Assembly: GCF_019693445.1 (NCBI RefSeq)
Contig: NZ_JAHRBL010000036.1
Location: forward strand, 1 to 17,945
Length of the DNA stretch: 17,945 nt
From: Deinococcus aquaedulcis
GTDB lineage: Bacteria; Deinococcota; Deinococci; Deinococcales; Deinococcaceae
Direction: 5' to 3'
How positions within the stretch are numbered: position 1 is the stretch's first letter; every line of letters begins with the position of its first letter. The notes below the pieces were generated by a model that was not told the DNA's origin, ran no database searches, and was given only the letters and a program-made list of their open reading frames with translations. Of this stretch, positions 14,959-17,945 are shown one piece after another. A program made the position numbers and the translations under genes.

Positions 14959-15759
14959 TCAAATCCTGCCGTTGCCGTCGCCCTCCAGGCCAGCTCCGGC
15001 CTGGGCCCGGCCACCATAGAGCGCCACCGTAAACGCGTAGCCAGCCACCTGCCACGCCCAGACACTCAGCATGAAAAACAGCGCCAGATTCAACCCGAAG
15101 GCCAGGATGTCCAGCGCACCCAGGGCGGATACCTGCCAGAAGCTTGGGCCCCAGAGCCACGGCCAGCGGGCCAGGCCCAGCAGCGTGGGTGCACCCAGCG
15201 ATAAGGCAATGGCGCCGGCTGTGATGCACCAGGCGGCGCTGTAGGCCCGCCACTGCGGGCGTATGGTGCGCCACAACCGCCAGGGCGCGTGCAGAACGGT
15301 GCGGTCCCCTTCGCAGCCCAGCCGGGTCATGCCGGCGGGCACCAACAGGACGGCCGCCAGCAGCAGGCCACCGGCAAGCCACCATAGGCTAAGGGCCAGG
15401 CCCCGGAGACCCGCCCACCACGCGCCGCCACCCGCCAGCGCCAGAGCGGCGCCGGGGCTGAGGCTCAAGGCGATGACGCCCCACACGACGAGCCCCCTCC
15501 TCAGGACGTAGCGTGACCACCGGAAGGGCGGAAAGGTGGGGTCCTGGCCCTGATACAGCCGCGTGGCCACCTCCCAGCGGTAGCCCAGATTCAGCACCCA
15601 GCCGGGCAGCAGGGTTAGCAGGGCCAATGCGCCGCGCAGGATGCCCGCACGCGCCTGTGGGGTCGCCACCGGAAAAGCCCAGGCCGCCCGCCACCGCAAG
15701 GTGGATGGAAGGCAGGACACCGGCGACCGTGCCGGCTGGTTTTCGCAGAAGTCACTCAA
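14959..15759 (-). CDS. Multi-pass membrane protein, DUF4013-like
   Basis: About 266 residues with roughly five or six hydrophobic segments (~40-60, 88-108, 113-135, 164-186, 198-240). The early motif LPGWVLNLGYRWEVATRLYQGQDPTFPPF resembles DUF4013 membrane proteins, in which a helix ends in a GY-x-x-R turn followed by a short soluble strap. No enzyme motif is visible and I assign no function. The start is weak: the longest frame begins at a TTG (15759), and an in-frame GTG (15718-15720) or TTG nearer the conserved part are alternatives, none with a clear ribosome site. It stands alone on its strand, tail-to-tail with the glycosyltransferase gene across about 160 bases and head-to-head with pprA. 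I infer no link to either neighbour. Confidence 0.7.
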   Translation of the reverse strand: MSDFCENQPARSPVSCLPSTLRWRAAWAFPVATPQARAGILRGALALLTLLPGWVLNLGYRWEVATRLYQGQDPTFPPFRWSRYVLRRGLVVWGVIALSLSPGAALALAGGGAWWAGLRGLALSLWWLAGGLLLAAVLLVPAGMTRLGCEGDRTVLHAPWRLWRTIRPQWRAYSAAWCITAGAIALSLGAPTLLGLARWPWLWGPSFWQVSALGALDILAFGLNLALFFMLSVWAWQVAGYAFTVALYGGRAQAGAGLEGDGNGRI

Positions 15760-16045
15760 ACTGGTTTCAGGATAGGGGAGCGGAACTTCCAGAGGGCTCG
15801 AAACCTAACGACATGTGGATCAGCCAGCAACTGCCTCGGGCGGTCGGGGCACAGGGTCCCGCTGCCCCTGGGCTGAAGGCAAGTGCGCAGAGCAACCCCG
15901 ACCCCAGGCGCGTGACTGACCACGACTTCTTCAGGAGACAGGTGGAAAGGCTGTTTCGCCGGGTGACGAGAGTGATACGTCGGGCTCCGGCCTGAAACCC
16001 CCGTTGGTTCGGCATGCCTATCTCAATCCACCTGAAACTTTCCGC
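15760..16045. other. Divergent intergenic region left of the pprA promoter
   Basis: No domain-bearing frame is visible. A short plus-strand frame from an ATG at 15812 to 15994 (60 codons, basic end RRVTRVIRRAPA) has no ribosome site and I do not call it. The region must contain the promoter of the DUF4013-like gene, but I cannot point to it. Confidence 0.45.
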
Positions 16046-16051
16046 TATAAT
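16046..16051 (+). promoter_or_regulatory. -10 box of the pprA promoter
   Basis: A perfect TATAAT at 16046-16051 lies 31 bases before the pprA ATG, so transcription should start near 16058. No good -35 hexamer sits at the usual distance (TCAATC at 17 bases), suggesting either a weak or an activator-dependent promoter. Confidence 0.65.
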
Positions 16052-16067
16052 TATGTTCATATCAGAA
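16051..16067. promoter_or_regulatory. RDRM-like operator (DdrO/PprI damage-response motif)
   Basis: The 17 bases TTATGTTCATATCAGAA match the Deinococcus radiation/desiccation response motif, recalled as TTATGTCATTGACATAA, at 11 of 17 positions and at 10 of 12 positions in its two outer arms (TTATGT and TCAGAA for ACATAA). It overlaps the last base of the -10 box and the expected start point. That is where the DdrO repressor would block transcription until the protease PprI (IrrE) cleaves it after damage. The right arm is degenerate, so affinity may be reduced. Confidence 0.6.
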
Positions 16068-16082
16068 TAAGGAGTTGTCAGC

Positions 16083-16916
16083 ATGCCCAAAACAAAAGCA
16101 TCCTCTGGTGCCCTTGATCGCTTTCAGGCGCTTCTCGCCACCGTCTCTGTCTCTGCGGACATCCACGCGATCACCGCGCACGAGGGGGCAGATGCACAGC
16201 TGACTGACCTGCTCCGTCAGGCGCATGACCGCTGGGGCTATGGCCTCCATCACCTTCGGCATGAAGCCCGCTGGACAGGCCAGACCGTTGAACTGCTGGC
16301 CGATGGCCGGGTGGTGGCCGACCTGAATGCCGAGCCTGCCCGTATCGCTACCACCTACGCGAGCATGGCAGCCCCCGACGAGAACGGGCTGAGCCTGTGG
16401 CCTGTTCTGGGCGACGGCCACCGCACCAGCTTCCGAAACGCAGCCCAGATGCGCGTGCTCATTGAGGATGGCCGCGATTTTGAAACCCTCTGGAGCGCCG
16501 AGAAACAGGGGCTCAGCGCCCGCGTCTGGCGAACCCAGACCTACGAAGGCGAACTGCTGGCCGTGGAATATGTCCGGCCCACCAGCGCCACGCAGCTTCT
16601 GGCGGACGCCGCCTGGGACGTCATCACCCGCATCAAGGACCGCACGCTGCAGCGTGAACTGATGAAGCGCAGTGAGCAGGGCGGCATTCTTCAGGCGTTC
16701 CTAAGCGCCCGGCATAAGGAGGCCGAGGCCAACTTGGCCCAGCTGGCCGAAGCGCATTTCACGGTGCAGGGTCATGTGGGGCGGCTCACAGGCAGTGCCG
16801 CGCGTGATATCGAGGCGTTCCGCGCCCTGCAGCGCGCCACCGCAGAAGAACTGCTTGCACTGCAGGACCGGGCAGTCAAGCAGGTGGGGGCCACCCTGTA
16901 CGGCGAACTGAGGTAA
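16083..16916 (+). CDS. pprA: DNA-damage response protein PprA
   Basis: A 277-residue protein that I recognise as PprA, the Deinococcus factor that binds DNA ends and promotes ligation, repair and chromosome segregation after irradiation (the D. radiodurans protein is 284 residues). Matching blocks include RWGYGLHHLRHEARW (~50-64), LIEDGRDFETLWSA (~127-140), DAAWDVITRIKDR (~175-187), LQRELMKRSEQGG (~188-200) and NLAQLAEAHFTVQ (~217-229). The first ~45 residues and the last ~40 are more divergent, as usual for the family. There is no catalytic motif; the protein works by polymerising on DNA. AAGGAG lies 8 bases before the ATG. The promoter carries an RDRM-like operator, consistent with damage induction through PprI and DdrO. 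It is the first gene of a unit with the unknown gene that starts 3 bases beyond its stop. Confidence 0.93.
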   Translation: MPKTKASSGALDRFQALLATVSVSADIHAITAHEGADAQLTDLLRQAHDRWGYGLHHLRHEARWTGQTVELLADGRVVADLNAEPARIATTYASMAAPDENGLSLWPVLGDGHRTSFRNAAQMRVLIEDGRDFETLWSAEKQGLSARVWRTQTYEGELLAVEYVRPTSATQLLADAAWDVITRIKDRTLQRELMKRSEQGGILQAFLSARHKEAEANLAQLAEAHFTVQGHVGRLTGSAARDIEAFRALQRATAEELLALQDRAVKQVGATLYGELR

Positions 16917-16919
16917 GGC

Positions 16920-17540
16920 GTGCCGCGCCGCAGTGCCCAGGCCATCGCCGCCGACCGGCAAGCGGCGGTCATCCAGCGCAGCGAAAACCCCCTGCTTTAC
17001 GTGGCGCAGTGGCGTGAGGTCCAGCTGATGGCCTTCGCAGACCGCCACCGCCAACGGGAAACGCGGGTGATCTGTGCAGCGCGCCATGTGCGCGGCGGCA
17101 CCACCGTGCACTACGGCGTGCCTGGGCAATCGGCCCGGGCGGCCCTCTGGACAGTGCAGGGCGAGGAGCGGCTTCACCTGAGCGCCGCCGTCAGCGCCTG
17201 TTTCTGCGCTTTCTCGGAGGCCCTCCACAGCGCCGCGCCAACGGAGTTGAACTTGATTCCCAAGACCCTGCTGGACCCTGGCGGCGCACGGCTGCGTTTC
17301 GTGCATCAGGGGGTCGTCTTTTTCCTGCGCGTCACACCGTGGGAGGTGACGTCTGAGCCGACCCAGACGAGTCTGGTGCTCTACGGGGAGGCGCGAACCG
17401 AAGAAGCCCGGGGCGTGCTGGGCGCTGTGCAAAACAGCGACTCAGGCCAGTGGACGCTGCAGGCTGTGCGCGCCGCCCAGCATTTGCTCTGGGGCCGCGC
17501 CGTGGCTGACACTCTGGAGCCGGTGGCCAAAGCAGGCTGA
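16920..17540 (+). CDS. Unrecognised protein co-transcribed with pprA
   Basis: A 206-residue protein I do not recognise. It begins with GTG at 16920; GAGG (16910-16913) sits 6 bases before it, and only 3 bases separate it from the pprA stop, so it should be translated from the pprA message and share its damage control. The sequence is soluble-looking, without signal peptide, membrane helix or nucleotide-binding motif. It has a basic N-terminal helix (PRRSAQAIAADRQAAVIQR), a middle with alternating hydrophobic strands (LLYVAQWREVQLMAFADRH; ARLRFVHQGVVFFLRVTPWE; TSLVLYGEAR), a CFC pair at ~94-96, and a C-terminal helix (AVRAAQHLLWGRAVADTL). GC and codon use look like the neighbours, so it is not an obvious recent import. 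A small alpha/beta protein aiding or limiting PprA is possible, but that rests only on position. Confidence 0.85.
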   Translation: MPRRSAQAIAADRQAAVIQRSENPLLYVAQWREVQLMAFADRHRQRETRVICAARHVRGGTTVHYGVPGQSARAALWTVQGEERLHLSAAVSACFCAFSEALHSAAPTELNLIPKTLLDPGGARLRFVHQGVVFFLRVTPWEVTSEPTQTSLVLYGEARTEEARGVLGAVQNSDSGQWTLQAVRAAQHLLWGRAVADTLEPVAKAG

Positions 17541-17550
17541 ATGACCATAA

Positions 17551-17586
17551 GAGAGGTGCCCCTGCCTGATGCAGGGGCACCTTCTC
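17551..17586. terminator. Bidirectional terminator between the pprA unit and recA
   Basis: AGGTGCCCCTGC (17554-17565) and GCAGGGGCACCT (17571-17582) are perfect complements around a 5-base loop. GAG/CTC extends the stem past one bulged T. It lies in the 61 bases between two converging stop codons and can serve both strands, although T-tracts on either side are weak. Confidence 0.75.
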
Positions 17587-17601
17587 TCTGGCCTGTGTGT
17601 T

Positions 17602-17945
17602 TCAGTCTGCGGCGTCCACACCGGCAGCAGGCGGCGCTGTGACGGGCGCTGCGTTGCCCGTGCGAATAGCATTCAGGACCATGCCGCGAATGTCTTCAGC
17701 GTCCTGGGAATGCTCCTTGAGCCATTCGATGGCCTTTTCCTTGCCCTGGCCGATCCGGTCATTGTTGTACGAGTAGAAGGAACCCGCCTTCTTCACAATG
17801 TCGAACTCTGCCGCGAGGCTCAGCAGGTCGCTGAGCTGGTCGAAGCCCTTGCCGTACATGAGGGTGAGCTCGACTTCCTTGAAGGGCGGGGCCACCTTGT
17901 TCTTCACCGTCTTGACCTTTACGGTGTTCGCCACCGCGTCGTTGC
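17602..17945 (-). CDS. recA: RecA recombinase, C-terminal part (continues beyond the right edge)
   Basis: The last 113 residues of RecA, the ATP-dependent strand-exchange protein central to recombination repair. The visible part contains the end of the ATPase core, KVKTVKNKVAPPFKEVELTLMYG, then FDQLSDLLSLAAEFDIVKKAGSFYSYNNDRIGQGKEKA and the C-terminal domain. The tail is Ala/Pro-rich and ends GVDAAD, less acidic than in enterobacteria. The ATP-binding motifs and the start lie outside the window. In D. radiodurans recA follows cinA and ligT, so its promoter is probably several genes upstream. It converges on the pprA unit with a shared terminator. Confidence 0.97.
   Translation of the reverse strand, partial: NDAVANTVKVKTVKNKVAPPFKEVELTLMYGKGFDQLSDLLSLAAEFDIVKKAGSFYSYNNDRIGQGKEKAIEWLKEHSQDAEDIRGMVLNAIRTGNAAPVTAPPAAGVDAAD

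Noticed and set aside
15812..15994. A 60-codon plus-strand frame with a basic C-terminus upstream of pprA
   Set aside because: No ribosome site, no promoter of its own and no recognisable family; kept only as a note in the intergenic entry.
15767..16090. A 107-codon minus-strand frame starting inside pprA
   Set aside because: It runs through the pprA promoter and operator and has no motif; it is better explained as chance.
1..17945. tRNA, rRNA, CRISPR array or prophage attachment site
   Set aside because: I looked for clover-leaf arms, regularly spaced repeats and integrase genes and saw none that hold up.

Overview
The window looks like chromosomal or large-replicon DNA of a Deinococcus species. 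It is GC-rich throughout. The best lineage evidence is at the right end: a full PprA protein (a DNA-repair factor known from Deinococcus), a candidate DdrO/PprI-type radiation/desiccation response motif in front of it, and the C-terminus of RecA facing it. All identifications are from reading motifs and remembered family features; no database search was possible.

Layout from left to right. (1) Positions 1-98 hold a possible edge fragment of an IS630-type transposase. (2) 211-2529 (-) is a membrane-anchored GGDEF/EAL protein with a degenerate GGDEF motif (SADEF) and an intact EAL domain, so probably a c-di-GMP phosphodiesterase. A gap of about 490 bases upstream of it has no clear gene. (3) 3064-10559 is a complete nitrate-assimilation block arranged around a divergent control region (6479-6706). 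Leftward are a ferredoxin/NarB-like molybdopterin nitrate reductase and then a NarK-type nitrate transporter closed by a strong terminator. Rightward are nirB, nirD and a uroporphyrinogen-III synthase gene (hemD). The order follows the pathway: nitrate import, nitrate to nitrite, nitrite to ammonium, and supply of the siroheme precursor that NirB needs. (4) A gap of about 500 bases contains a cluster of nested inverted repeats.

(5) 11066-14796 (+) is a tightly coupled two-gene unit. It encodes a three-part PEP-synthase/rifampin-phosphotransferase-like enzyme and a family 2 glycosyltransferase resembling carotenoid/lipid glycosyltransferases; their stop and start overlap by four bases. (6) 14959-15759 (-) is a multi-pass membrane protein of DUF4013 type. 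(7) 16046-17540 (+) is a DNA-damage unit: promoter with an RDRM-like operator, pprA, and an unrecognised 206-residue gene whose start lies 3 bases past the pprA stop. (8) recA (partial, -) converges on this unit and shares a strong bidirectional terminator with it.

The most interesting points are the unknown gene coupled to pprA, the pprA-recA tail-to-tail arrangement, the phosphotransferase-like/glycosyltransferase pair, and the nested inverted repeats in the gap before that pair.
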